A stretch of DNA of 64,000 nucleotides, from NCBI GenBank assembly GCA_013396995.1, contig VWZP01003801.1, positions 684,144-748,143 of the forward strand. Reading direction: 5' to 3'. Position numbers and translations under genes: made by a program. How positions within the stretch are numbered: position 1 is the first letter of the stretch; each line of letters begins with the position of its first letter. Positions 13,745 to 25,975 of the stretch are shown in pieces. Under the pieces are notes generated by a model. The model ran no database searches, had not been told where the DNA came from, and was given only the letters and a program-made list of their open reading frames with translations. This DNA is from Dicaeum eximium. Its lineage: Eukaryota; Chordata; Aves; Passeriformes; Dicaeidae.

Positions 13745-13805
13745 CTCTCTGCCCAGCAGAGCGGTCACCGCGCCGCAGCTCCGGCTGATGCCGTGGGCTC
13801 CGGCT
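13745..13805. other. short CpG-dense patch
   Basis: About seven CpG dinucleotides occur in some 60 bp (GCGGTCACCGCGCCGCAG, TCCGGCTGATGCCGTGG, TCCGGC), against near absence in the flanking kilobases. It is too short for a CpG island. It could be a GC-rich relic, a small regulatory element or an unmethylated spot. Confidence 0.5.
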
Positions 13806-15182
13806 GTCCAGAGCTGCCTGGCTTGTGAGCTCTGAGAGCCCTCCAGGGTCCCTGGCCACAGCTATCTGCAGAAAGCTGTGCAGGGTACATGAGGGCACAG
13901 ACATCCTGAGCATCTCCCCACGAGGCTGCAGCCTGCAGAGTGGGCAGGCACAGATATGCTGGGGGGATGTAGGTGAGACACTCTCATAAAACTCAAGCAG
14001 AGATGTTCTGCTCTCTCACCAAAAGCACTGATAAGAGCCACTTTTTTACAGCACGTGCTCTCCCATCAGAGATTAACAACTCAAATACTTGGCTTTCACT
14101 GGTTACCAATTTTTCTAGCCTAAGGACTGATGAAAAATATTTTTGAAAGTCTGAAAAATTAAGCCTTTCATTTTACACACAAAACAGGCAGAGAGTTGGA
14201 GGCAGTGTTGGGAGCTGCATGATCTAGGGATCAGTCTGAGGGTCCATGTCAGACCTTTAATGGATTTTATTCAACAGGCTGGCAGTGAACAACCCCTTAA
14301 GCCATGAGCAGTCCTCGTAACCAGACCAAAAGCAAACTCCTCTCCAACGAGCACAAGGGGACTGAATCCAAACTCGTGGCTCATGCACAAATTCACTCTG
14401 AATTTCTCCTGGCACCAAGTAGGCCTCATTATGAGGATAATATTCAGCTCTCAATGTGTATCACAGCCAAGCAGAGACAGGTGAAATGAGCTGTCTCTGC
14501 ACTGAATGCGTTTGACACCACTTGCAAACTCTTCAAGGCAGAGAGGTACAAGATATGCCCCAGCATTGCAGAAATGACTGGCAGAACTAAAATATGATCA
14601 TGAAATGTGTTGACTGAGTTTGTCTTGCAAAGAAACTTTAAAGTCTGGCTGTTAGGGGCTCCTGAAATAACATTTCCCAAAGGTTTACAAAAAACTGCAA
14701 TGAAGTAGTCAGTGAAGATGCATCATTGCCCCATCCTGGGCAGAATTAGAATATTTCATCACATGTCATCAACCACTAAAGGAAGAAAGCACATGTTGAC
14801 TCATCATGGGTGAGGTGGCAGGGATCTGTGGCTTCAGAGCATGAGGAATTACTCTGCTTCACAGTTCTGTCCACTGGGAAATCACACATGGCTGTGACAT
14901 GCAGCACAAACCATTTGTAACACTCCCACATTACCCTGGAGTCTGGGTTGGTTTTTTTAAGTGTATTTTACAGAATCTCAAATTAAATGTGAATTTAAGA
15001 GCTAGATGGAAGAACGTGTTCCTTTACAGATCAAGGAAGATCACTCAATAGAATCAGATTAAATGAAACATTAAGAGATGCCAAGATCAAAGAGTTTCTC
15101 ATCTCAGAAATGCCTCCCTACTCTACAGTTAGATACAATCACAGCAGAACATAACTAAAGAGATTCAAAGCATCCATAAAAG

Positions 15183-15204
15183 AAAAAAAAAAAAAAAAAA
15201 AAAG
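15183..15204 (+). repeat. poly(A) run, about 22 bases
   Basis: An uninterrupted A run is preceded by AG and followed by GAATAAAGAAC. An A tail can mark the 3' end of a retroposed copy on the + strand, but the sequence before it resembles no known transcript and no target-site duplication was identified. It is annotated only as a homopolymer. Confidence 0.9.
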
Positions 15205-18200
15205 AATAAAGAACAGTGCCCTAGATCTGAATTGCAGGACTACTCCCTTCTGCTTTCAAAACATGGTATAATCTGCTTTCTGGATCAATTGGGGTATCCT
15301 TTTTACACCACAGAGCATGAGCACTCTCTGGAACCAGAAACAGAGATAAACCTCCCAGGAACTGAAGGCTGACAAACCCCCCACTTGCTGATCCAAAACC
15401 TAACTCTTTCAGCAGCCTGCCCAGCCCTCAGCACAGAGGATAACACAAATACACATTATATGCACATACCTCAACTCTAACATGGCCCACACAATCCATC
15501 CCTGCAAGGAGCACAAAGAGAAGGCAGGTGACATGTGACATCAGGACTCGTCACATCACTGCTGCTTGGACAGAGGGAATGGCCAAGCAGGGCACACAGG
15601 AGGCTTCTCAGTCCCAGTCCAGGGCAGTGTGTTCTTCCATAAACCCATCACAAACCCAGACCAGGAGCCTTCCTACAGAAATCCCTCTCTCCCTTACATC
15701 ACCTGAACGCTCTCTCCCTCTCTCCTGTGGGAGCCTTGCCCAGGTTCACCTGCCATGGACCCTTCCCTGCACTAGTCCAGCTCCAGGACAGCTCCTGTAA
15801 CTTCCCCCTTTCATCCAGCTCTGTTACATAAGCTACTACCTGCTATTTTAGATTATACATAGCAACATGATGATAAAAACAGAAACAGCAAGTTTGGGTT
15901 AATTTCCCTCCCTCCTCTCTTTGTTTGGTTTTCTGGAACTGCTTCATCCCAAACATTTGTAAATAGTGCTTGGAGTTACATTCCAGGTTTCAGCAGTAAA
16001 CATTAAACTATCTAATATATATATAGAAGGATGCCTGTTCTTCCAGTGTATCCAGGCAACCTTGCAACACAAAGTTAAAGCACAGCTATTTATTCAAAAA
16101 GTGTTTTCACAGCTATTTCCTCTTCCCCCCCCACCTCCCTGCCTTGACTTTTTCCACTAGGCACTACTTGTATTTATCATCTGGAGATTCTGTTCCCTTT
16201 TTCCTTTTTAAAAACTATAACAGCTTGTTTTAAGAGCAGCAAAGCATAGACATTTAGCTTATAATACAGCTTGATTTAGTTTGTGACAAATGAAAGAAAA
16301 ATAGCAAAAGTTTCACAAGAACACCTGAATAAAACTCCTTTGTCACATGCTGTGTAACTCTGGAAAGAAGATAATTTCCAAATACTAAGGAAATCAGAAT
16401 GCTGTAAGGAAGGAAGAAAACCCCACTTACACAAACACTAAAGCAAGCTGAAAATGTGGTTTACTGCATCCTACCTAACAATAGTTGAAGGTTTCAGAAT
16501 AAAACTAGTTTCCTCAGAGAGCAAAGGTCAGGCTGAACTGAAATTTTTCTAAAGGAAGTATATAAATTTTTATTAGACTTTTTCAATTGAGAGCTCTTTG
16601 GAATAAAAAGCCAGCATCTCAAGAGGAAGTGTTTTTCATTTCAAAATGTGTGTTACTTTGACATATTTGACACCTTTATTTTGGTAGGCAATGTTGACAT
16701 TTTATGTTATTTCTTATTTGAAAACCTCTTCAGAATATTTTTCTACTATATGGCTCAAAATTTCAACTTTTGCTTCCTATTCTGATGAGAAACAATTTTT
16801 CCTGCTTATTGAAGTTTTCTTCTGGGCTAAAAAGGTTTGCTGAAAATTCCCTGATTTCAGTGCCTACAGTACATAGTTGACATTTTTTAAAATTAAAGTA
16901 ACAGTCAATTAAATACTGTACATTTTGAAAAAAATGTAGAAGTTTTTTTTCAGCCTTTAGGGGGAATGGAGAGGAAGAATAAAGAAAATTCTCTGAAGAT
17001 GTAAGCATGTATTTTAGCATTCTCATGCCATCTTTTGCACAGCTACCTCAGTGTTTTCCAGCTATCTTCATATGCCCAACAAACTAAATAGTGGGTTACA
17101 ATAAAGTTATGAAACCAACTCTTACTTTCTTTAGAGAAGGAAACCCCATTTATTCCCATTTAAACCCTATAATAAAGCTATCATTACTCTTAAATGATAG
17201 TTTTTGCCTTTACAGAATCTGCAGTTTTGGGGTCATGTAGATGAGTAGGAAAATGAGCCAGACACAAGGAAGAGCTGGAAATTAATGTGCTACATTTATG
17301 AAGTACAGAGTAGTTTGCACATCTCAAGCATGGAGAATGAACTTCTGTTCCCTTTTCCAGACAACTTCAGCTTCAAGCAAAGAGCCCTTTCCAAAGTGTT
17401 TTGTTCCTCAATTTACCAAAAAGGAAGCAATGGGCACGAGGGCAGATGCTGTTTTAGTAAGCATAGACTCCTATTGGGCAAGTGGCTTTTCCTGAACTTG
17501 TTTATGCTGAGAGAGGACTTTGAGAAGCTGAGGTCAGCAAGGGAATATAGTTTTTTTTTTAGCCTCAGAGCTGTGTAATTTGTCTTCCAAGTCTTGGTGT
17601 CCAGAGGAAACTTCAGGCACAGTTTTTCCTCACTTCAGTGCCAAATCTTGTTTTGTTTTTCTTGAACAGGTAAAGGCCTTGTGTCTTTACTGACTGCTTG
17701 AGCTCATGGGGTGGTGTCTAAGAACAAAGGCAGTAGGTAAGGCCCACCACAAATTTCTTCTCATTTTGAAGAATTCCTTAATTCCAGCAGCTTCTCTAAA
17801 GGATATGCTGGATTCCACTAAAATTGGTGGTACTGGTGAAACAAAACTCTTAGTGATTTTTACTTGCCAGTGGCACCCCATAAAACTTAACACCTAGGTC
17901 TTTGATGCTACATTATAACTATCTCTCCCAAGGGTAACACAAGGAGTACAACAATTTCTTAAATTCAGTAGTAAAGTACTTGAACAAATAAAGTAGCTGG
18001 CAAATAAAAGAGCTAATAAAGATCAAGAAAGATGCTGTTAAAACACATCAGTTTTCCAGGCTCTGATTACAGCAGTGATAAAATACTAAAAAAGCAGTAA
18101 GAGCAGCCATAATTGTGTAGATCCCATTTTTCTGTTATTTACCAATTAAAAGAAAAAAGGAATTTAACCCAAAGACAGCAAAACATTTCTATCAAGTTAC

Positions 18201-18398
18201 CAAAAGTCTCTGAAATATGTCAAATGTCTGTTTAGGCACTGCACCACATTTCCTATTTCACTGCTCCCATACATCAAGGCAAGCAATGGTTAACAGGAAC
18301 AATTTCTCATGGTTATAAAATACAAGAGTCAGGCAGAAAGTCAACAGTCCTGCTCATGCTTCCGCTGCAACAGAACTTTCTCTTTGTTTGGATTTATC

Positions 18399-18422
18399 TT
18401 TTTTTTTTTTTTTTTTTTTTTT
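18399..18422 (-). repeat. poly(T) run, about 24 bases
   Basis: An uninterrupted T run occupies these positions, followed by ATTCTTTTAAAC. It is equivalent to a poly(A) tail on the minus strand. The adjacent sequence to the left, which would be the tail-ward flank, and to the right, which would be the body of a retrocopy, are not recognisable. Confidence 0.9.
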
Positions 18423-21400
18423 ATTCTTTTAAACAAAAATAGTCATGCTGAAAAAGCTAGCCAGAATGGAAGGGAAACAGTTCAAAAGGTGTTTTTAAAT
18501 ACTTTTCCATCTCAGCTGGACAACAATTCATAGCATTACTTGCAGCAACAAGTCTGGGTGAGTAGAGACTGCCCTGTGTGCTCACAGGCAGAGCAGGGTG
18601 ACAAGAAATATTGGTTTTGCTGGTGATGAGCTTTTGTCTTGATGGTATCAGTACTGAAACATTTGCCACCTTTCTTCTAATGTAAGGTAGCTGCCCAGGC
18701 TTTGGGCACAGACAAATATCACCTCCCTTAAGCTTTGTGTAAATAAATGTCTTGGCAGGAGCTCACATTTCTGGATTACCTCTGCACATAAATATGACTT
18801 CATTTCCTTAAAAGCAAAAAGTATCTAGATGGGGGTAAAATCTGGTTTGGTGATTAACTCTGCCTTTTCCCCCTTCTCATCCCCCAAAAGTCGGGTATAA
18901 ACAGAAAAAAAATTCAGACACAAGCCAAGACAATAGTGCAAAGGGGTGAACTTTTCCAAAGGGAAATGGAGATTCAGCACCAGAGGTGGTTCTCTTGTGG
19001 GACAGGACAGGTGTTCTTCCAGTTATCTCAACTCAGCCAGCATTACTGTCCCACACCTTAGGAGTTTTCCTGCATCACCCAGGTGGGCAAGGGAGGGCAG
19101 AGCCACCCTCCATAGGCTATGGGTGTCATTCCTCCCCTCCCTGCAGACAGGCACTTCTGCACCCAACAATAATACCAAATATGTTCTGGAGCCAGGTGTC
19201 TCCCCACTGTCCAACACCCCTGTCCACAGACAGCATGGTCTGGCCTCTGAAAATAGGATCTGGTCCTCAAGCAAGGGTTTCTTCTAAAGCCCTGTGAAAT
19301 AATGAATGACCTTCAATTATTTTGGGCCACACTTACTACAAAAGGCCAAGTAGGAATGAAATCCTCCTCCCTTTCACATCCCAAGTAGCACTAGCAGGTG
19401 CACTCCCACCCTGCTTTCCCCATGTGAGATAACAGTGATTCTCACCGCAGCAATCCCTCACTTCCCCCCAAATCCTCTCTCCAGGATTCTCAGGAGTCCA
19501 TAATATACACCCTCAATGGTGACCTAAGCCTTTTCTACCCTCTTCCACTGAAAAATGAGCAGGATCCAGCCCTGTGGTTTGACAGAGACAAGGCCAACAG
19601 GCAAGACAAATAGACAGACCCTGCCAACTGCAGAGCAGTCTGCATTGAGGTGTGAGATTCATCCAAGGCACAACTTCCTCGCCTTCATCTAGATTATGCA
19701 AATAGTTTTTGCCTGGGGGCCAAATTGATCCATCTGGATATAAACTGATATCAGTAATCAGAGCTGGTAAGAACTACTGAAACTGCTGGCATCTCCCTTT
19801 GCTTGGTTCTTTGCTGCCCAGCAGTCTAGTTCAATTCATCACTGTACTAAATAGTGAAGCTTCTATTTTTAGCAACAGTTTATCCTGCCCAAAACATCAT
19901 GTTTCAACCCCGTGGCAAACCTGGAAAGAGTCTAGAAATAGGCAACGAAAATGTGAGACATTCTGACACTCAAAGGCATGAAGGAAAGGCCAGCACAGTT
20001 CAAGGTGAAGACAAATCCCAGGGGACATGGGAGTGCTATACAGACTAGAGAACAGGGAAAGCTGGCAGTGACGTGTACCCATGGAGGGAGGAAGAACAAT
20101 CAAAGACTTTATTTATACCACAAGCATTTTATCTGCAGTCAAAATAAAACTGTCTTTCTCTTCTCCAAAACCAAGTGTTAGACACACGGATAATAATTCA
20201 GAAATAAGCAATAGATGCCAGAAAAGTTTAGGGAGGTTCTAACTTCGGGTACTTTAGATCCTATGAGTAACAATTTGATTTATAAAGAAAATCTCACCTT
20301 TAGCCTGGCTGTACTACTGTCATCTACAGGATTCCTTGTGTCCATCTCAAAAATTTGTGCTTTAGAGAGGGGATGCTCATCTTCTGGTCACTGGCCTGTC
20401 TTGTTTAGGATTTCCTGTACTATACTCTTGTGTTTCATTGGTTAGATGTAGAGGGAAGGTGGGTTCAAAAAGTCAATAAAATGAAAACTGTAATAGAGCA
20501 TCTGAAAATTCAGGTGTGTTCTGACCTGGGGACTGATTGAAGCACTCTCACCAAAGTACTCAGTGAAGCAAGGATGCATACTGACTTTTATGGGGTTTGA
20601 AACACTGTTTATGCTGGTGTTGTATAAATACACCTTGGTCCTACTCTCTAACAAGAGTAGAGGCCAAGGATCCTACTGTTATTAGGAAGCTGCACCTATT
20701 AAGTTTCCTTAATCTTGGATCAAGTACACACCAAAGTCTTTAAAACCTCTTCAGCAATTTAGGACCCGAGTTCATGAGGAACCCATCATCTCCTCATAAC
20801 TAGGTATGAAAGACTCTTTGAAGAGATACTCAGTTTTGTAGCAGGACTCAGCAGTTCTGTGCTGGTTATCCTGGGACTCCTCGCTCTGCTTCACATAAAG
20901 AAGAGCACATAGATGACATCTGTCCAACTCACGTTGCACACACATACTACAGGAGTAAAACACAGGTGCCTGAAAAGCTTGGCTTCTACTCTAACAGAGC
21001 CATATCACCTGATGTGCATCATGGGGTTTGAAAATTCTTTTTGGAGAAGGGCTGAGAGGTCCCAAAGCCTTACACTTTACCCATATTATACCTGTTAAAA
21101 GCTGAAATTCAGCTTGCCTGGCACCTTTCAAAACATGTAAGCCACAAAACTCTGTTTTCCACAGAGGAAGGGCCATTCATGGGAGTGTATTTGGCTGAGC
21201 TGACTCCATGGTATATGAGTTTCTTGCACAAACACTGTAGTGAATACTGGAAGCAAAAAGGATGAATCAGAAGCTAATCCTCACCTGAGGAGGCCATTGC
21301 CACAAAGGGCCAGTTTAAGAGCACCGACTGCCATAAGGTCCTTTCCTACCTACCAGCAGAGCATCTTTAAAGAAGTTGGTCCATCACTCATGGCTGTGTC

Positions 21401-23482
21401 TGCATTTGAGGGAACATGTATCAGCTGACCAGAGAGGTGGAAACACCAAGGGATATTTAAGTGAAGTCATTTCCATTACCAGTGGACCAGTGGATTCAGC
21501 CAGGCCAGGCCCACTTGTAAAAAAGAGAGAGATGCTTTTGGTGTTATCCTTTTGTCTCAATCCATTGAATGTACACAATATACTTCTCTCCGGGTATTTC
21601 TGAACACTAACTAAAGAGAAGAAACCTCTACCTGATTTGGCCTTTTTGAAAGTGTTCACACTAGAACTTCCTCTCCAAAAAAACCCTTGGTCTAACCTGT
21701 CTATATATGACTTTGATCTGCAGACCCTGACGTGAACACAGCTTTCATGAGGGAGCTGTCGTTTTGGAGGAAGGGCCCAATGGAACGACTATATTTATAT
21801 CTCAAATATTTCGCAGAGCTGTTACATACAGAACAATCTATTCTTTTCCACTGCATATGTATAAATAGTCTCCTCCTCATCTAGGGGTCAGTTGAGCTGT
21901 GCCTCAGTGCCACTCAGGACTCAGAAGCTCAGTGTGTCCTTGTACCCCCCAACTGCCCTAAGTACACAGGTCTCTGATGTCACACATGCTTTAAATCATT
22001 GCACCACAGATCCACAGGAGCCTCCAAGGCTCTTTTAAAACCTAAAAAGCAGGTGCTTGCCCAAAAATCCCACCTATAAAACCTCATGTACCAAATACTG
22101 TGGAAATGTCTCAAGTTGGACCTGCCACAAAAACAACTCCAACAAAATAAACCAACTAAGGGGACAATAGGCAGAACATTGACTGGCTTCTGTTCCTATT
22201 TCAGCCAGTAATTTTGTGGCCAAGAGCATATTACAGGATGTGGGAAAGCAGAATTCATCCCTGGGCTTCCTAGTTTGGGGCCAGGGCTTGATTCCAGCTT
22301 TCCAGTGTCTGCACACAGCCTGGGTCCTGCTGCAGCCCAGCCCTCCTGGTGCTTTTGGGTTTGCTGCTGGTTGGTATCTTCATTCACATTTTATCTGTGG
22401 CTGCCCACACAGGAGCCTTTGTACCCAGTGGAGTACACTTTGTACACTGTGGAGCTTTACTAGCTCCTACAGACCAGTATCCCTGTCAAGCTAGGATCTA
22501 TAGTCCTGCAAGCTGAGAGTTTAATGCTCTCAAAAGACCTTTCTTTTACCAGGTGAGACAAAAGGCCTCCTGGCTGCTGAGCATCCCACTCAGCCCAGCC
22601 TTTTGCTGAGATTGAGGAAAGCTGCACCAAGGAGCAGTCTCTGATGCCAAATTAAAAATGGAGGAACCTCTCTGGGCTCCCACAGTATTTATCCTCCCTC
22701 TAAACCCTGCACAGGATTTATCTGCTCTCCAATGTCTTGGCAGTCTGGCTTTAAATGCCTCGAGCATTGAAGCTCCTTGAGTTTAGACAGACCAAGAAGC
22801 CAGCAATTAGGAAACTCTTTACCAAAAGCCAGCTCACATATTGCTTTTGCCTCATTTTTATCATCTGACTACTCTTGTTCCAATTGTTTATCCCTCAAGG
22901 ATTATTTTTTTAATGCTTTCATTTTTTCTCCTCAGAGTGGAACTTGTTTTGCCAACGACTACTGAACCCTAGCTTTGTATTTGGGAAGCTTCAAAATAAT
23001 AAAAATTTCACCCATTAATGTTTTACAGATATTGGTAAAACTTCTAATTCTTAGTTTTAGTAATTCTTTTTAAAAAGTGCAAGAAATGATCTTTCCAAAC
23101 CTCTGGCCAAGTCTGCTGGCCAGGTTTATTTATACATGATCCTAAACTCCTGAAGTCATAATAGTTCCAGGAAAAGAGAAAAAAGGAAAAGAAATGCACT
23201 TTATAGGATCTTTCATTGGTTAAGTCCACATCTATTTCTGCTTGATATCCAAAGCCATTTTGAGCTTCCTGATCACCACAATTCCCTGGTTATTAGACTT
23301 GTTTGTGTAATTTCTAAAAATAGAGAGCAACTATATTTTTTTACATTAGAACATGAGTTTTTCTTAAAAGACTGGGATGCTAAGGAAAGAAGCCACTAGG
23401 GGAAAAGGCAGGAAAAAGTTAAGAACATTTCCTTCAGCCAGTTTCTAAAACACACTGCATTTCCTCTCTGCATGAGTTGGAG

Positions 23483-23502
23483 AACAGTTTTGGAAAACTG
23501 TT
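23483..23502. repeat. short perfect inverted repeat
   Basis: Nine-base arms AACAGTTTT and AAAACTGTT are separated by GG, giving a tight potential cruciform or hairpin. The length is modest and may be coincidental. Confidence 0.8.
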
Positions 23503-24654
23503 TTTTCTCACACACTTTCATCTCATGGCTGGTTTCAGAGACAAGTATTCACAGCTGTGTGAGGCAACTGAGAATCAGCTATTTGCAATTATTATGCTTC
23601 TCTTGATCTATAAGAATCTGCAGTGCTTATGTGTGGCTCCTTTTGTCCTGTCAGTCCCACTCTTGTCCCCCTAAGCTTGCTGGCTTAGTGTGAAGCATCC
23701 CTTGTCTCCCCCAGAGGACATCTCCAAGCTGGCACACACCCCATCCCTACCATTCTTGCAGAAGGATCCTGAACACTTTGTAGTCAAGTGAAGTCATCCC
23801 TCTCTCCAGCTCTCTCAATCACCTACATGGACACCATTGGTAGCTCACAGTCTACACCACTAAGATCCATTGGTACTAAAATTGCTTTCTTTTTCCACTC
23901 CTCTATTTGCTGGACACAACAGACTACCTGTCATTATGTTTGCTTTTAAGTCTAAGCAAACCCATTTAGCACACACCGCCCTACCAAAGTACTCTCTATT
24001 TAGGAATGTTTGTGGCAGTTTCCCTCCTGAGGATTTTTAAGAACTTTGGAAACGTAATTCAGCTTCTTAATTTCTGAAGCTGGCAAATGTTAGAATATGG
24101 TTTTCTCAAGATGTGCAAGCTCAGGTTCATCAACTGGTTCAAGGTTATATGTCTCCATGGTGCAGGTAACAAAAAACCCAAGTTGGAGCATACAGCCTCA
24201 CTTCTGCCACCTGTGAGCCATAACACACTGATGAACAGCCCCATTTTTCTCCCTGTCTCTTTCCCAGCAGGGCTCAGTGAAAAATATCATCTTCTCTTTC
24301 CTGGCCTTGTCTTTCTCACATCTGTAAACACCACAAATGATACCTTTGGAAATACAAGTTAGTCCTATTCCAGAAACATGTCCTTTTCCTGGTGATCGTT
24401 CCCCTGGGGCTGTCAGTGATGTCCCTGCTGCACATTTAGTGTGAGTGGGAGGCTTGGCCACGTCACACACACAGAGCACACCCTTGCCTGAGAAGGGAAG
24501 GCACTAAACAGTGTTTACAAGAGTACCTGAATTTGCCCCTGAGTGCCAAACACCCAAAACCTGAATATGAATGGACTAACCCCAAAGAAAGCTCAGTATT
24601 AAACTCAGCTATGCTTCCCATAATTCACTGACCTCAGGTCCTCCAGCAGGTCAG

Positions 24655-24715
24655 ACCAGGTGTCCATATAATGGTAGCAGGGGGTTCCAAGATGAATTAC
24701 CTTGCTCTTTAAATA
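24655..24715 (+). mobile_element. possible CR1 3' tail fragment, sense
   Basis: GGTGTCCATATAATGGTAGC, then AGGGGGTTCCAAGATGAATTACCTTG, resembles the sense CR1 terminus ('ggtgtccctgcccatggcagggggttggaactagatgatcttta'). The match covers only about 50 bp and no CR1 terminal octamer repeats follow, so the assignment is tentative. Confidence 0.3.
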
Positions 24716-25156
24716 CACATCTCCCAGTAGGAAACTACACCACATTACACAACACTAGAACATAATTAACATCCCAGCAGTTGGTTCTGAATGTGGAACT
24801 TACACGCAGAGAGGGTAAAAACCTGTCACAAATACCAGGCAAAATTCCCACGCTTCCGTTGTCCTGCAGATCACTTTGCTTCCAGCCTTCATTCCCTTCC
24901 TCCTATTCCTATCCACCCATTCAGGAGTCTCAAAGGCTGTGTGACAGGGGTGTAGAGCTGGACTTGGAGAAACAGCCTTTTACCACCATAAAATATCTTT
25001 TTCTCATCTGGGTAATTTAACCTATCTTCCACCTAAAGCAATTCCAGGATGCTACAGAAGTGTACATGTACAAGATAACAAAAGTATTTTTAATGAAATC
25101 TGCAGGCACAGCATTTACCAGGTGGGACGCGAACAATTATCAGAACACCAAAGACC

Positions 25157-25166
25157 TTTATTTATT
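25157..25166 (-). other. overlapping polyadenylation signals (AATAAATAAA)
   Basis: Read on the minus strand, two AATAAA hexamers overlap, followed by a T/G-rich stretch (GGTCTTTGGTGTTCTGATAA) of the kind found downstream of cleavage sites. The signal lies about 560 bases past the stop of the cysteine-rich open frame at 25,724 on the same strand. It would give that candidate exon a short 3' UTR. AATAAA is common in AT-rich DNA, so on its own this is weak. Confidence 0.35.
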
Positions 25167-25658
25167 TTCTAGAGAAGCACCTTCCAAGTGCCAGAAGCAG
25201 GGCAGGTAGTTATCCAAGTTTGCCAGGTCAGTTTTTACCATGAGCTGCTCCCATTTTTCTTCTTCTCCCCTGTTCAGTGTGTCTGCCCCTCCCGGCACGC
25301 AGCAGCCTTGAGAGGAAAGTTACTGTGCCCAGAAAGGGCTTGGCACTGCACTAATGTACTTTGACAGTGTGTTTTCTTCCCTGGCACCCAGCCACACACA
25401 AATCCCCTTTCTGAGTCACTCCCAGTGAGAAAACCAACACCGGCATTCTGCTCTGTTGAAATGGTAAGGCTGAGAGAGCAAACATAAAAGGAACTGCCCA
25501 TCAGAAGGGGCTGGGGATGAGCTGATGTCTGAAAGCATCAGAGGCAAGGGGAGGGAATTCCTATAAGTGCAGTGTAGTGCTGATAAGGAGGGAAGAAAAA
25601 GAGTAGCGAAGATGCTGGAAAGCTCCCACTAGGCAGAGGAGATGATGCACACTCCCCT

Positions 25659-25675
25659 CTATAAGTGACTTATAG
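25659..25675. repeat. 17-bp palindrome, single-base centre
   Basis: CTATAAGT and ACTTATAG are perfect reverse complements around a central G. The element would fall in the proposed 3' UTR of the minus-strand cysteine-rich exon. No known factor site or RNA element was recognised. Confidence 0.75.
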
Positions 25676-25723
25676 CAAAGTTAGGCCTCTCAGGCTGGAC
25701 TCTCACTTTCTGCTCTTCTTATT

Positions 25724-25858
25724 TTAATTGCCATAACATTTCTTGCAGTTATCAGGGCCAGTTTTCTCCTGCTCTGTACAAACATGGCAGATGCCATCTT
25801 GGCAAGTACCAGGGTTGAAACAGGGACCAGCAGAGCAATAAAAGCAGGATTCTCTGCA
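25724..25858 (-). CDS. putative cysteine-rich terminal exon (EGF-like spacing)
   Basis: The minus strand encodes 44 residues with nine cysteines, ending in a TAA at 25,726-25,724. The spacing is C-x3-C-x2-C-x4-C-x5-C-x4-C-x2-C-x10-C-x2-C. The part CSAGPCFNPGTCQDG mirrors the first half of an EGF-like domain (C-x4-C-x5-C, 'GTC'), and TGPDNC recalls the 'G-[FY]-T-G-x-x-C' end, although the usual C-x-C is C-x-x-C here. The phrase GPDNCKKC also resembles furin-like cysteine-rich repeats. On the minus strand an acceptor-like CTGCAG preceded by a pyrimidine-rich stretch ends at 25,854. The open frame reaches 25,975, but residues upstream of the acceptor look non-coding. A poly(A) signal lies about 560 bases downstream. 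No first exon or signal peptide could be secured; a hydrophobic minus-strand segment at 26,010-26,048 (LLLVLFFLCLLPV) has no ATG in frame. It may be a last exon, a pseudogene remnant or chance. I assign no function; a secreted or extracellular role would be inference. Confidence 0.3.
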   Translation of the reverse strand, partial: CRESCFYCSAGPCFNPGTCQDGICHVCTEQEKTGPDNCKKCYGN

Positions 25859-25975
25859 GCTTGAGGTGGGAAGCCAGGCCAGCAGCTGGGAGCTGTAACA
25901 GACCAATATCCTCTGCAGATTGGGCACAGATGTGGACATGTAACCACAGGCCAGGGTGTTACACAAACACATCAT

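Larger units (their letters stand above)
12606..24654. other. 12 kb of non-coding DNA without recognised genes
   Basis: No exon, RNA gene or clear transposon could be named. Local landmarks are a CpG patch near 13,745-13,805, poly(A) at 15,183, a short TA run near 16,016, poly(T) at 18,399 and a 9-bp inverted repeat with a GG centre at 23,483-23,502. Open frames are all below 115 codons, lie on both strands and lack family motifs. Confidence 0.55.

Noticed and set aside
15100..15204. Processed pseudogene ending in the poly(A) run
   Set aside because: The sequence before the A run has no recognisable coding or RNA-gene similarity and no flanking duplication was seen.
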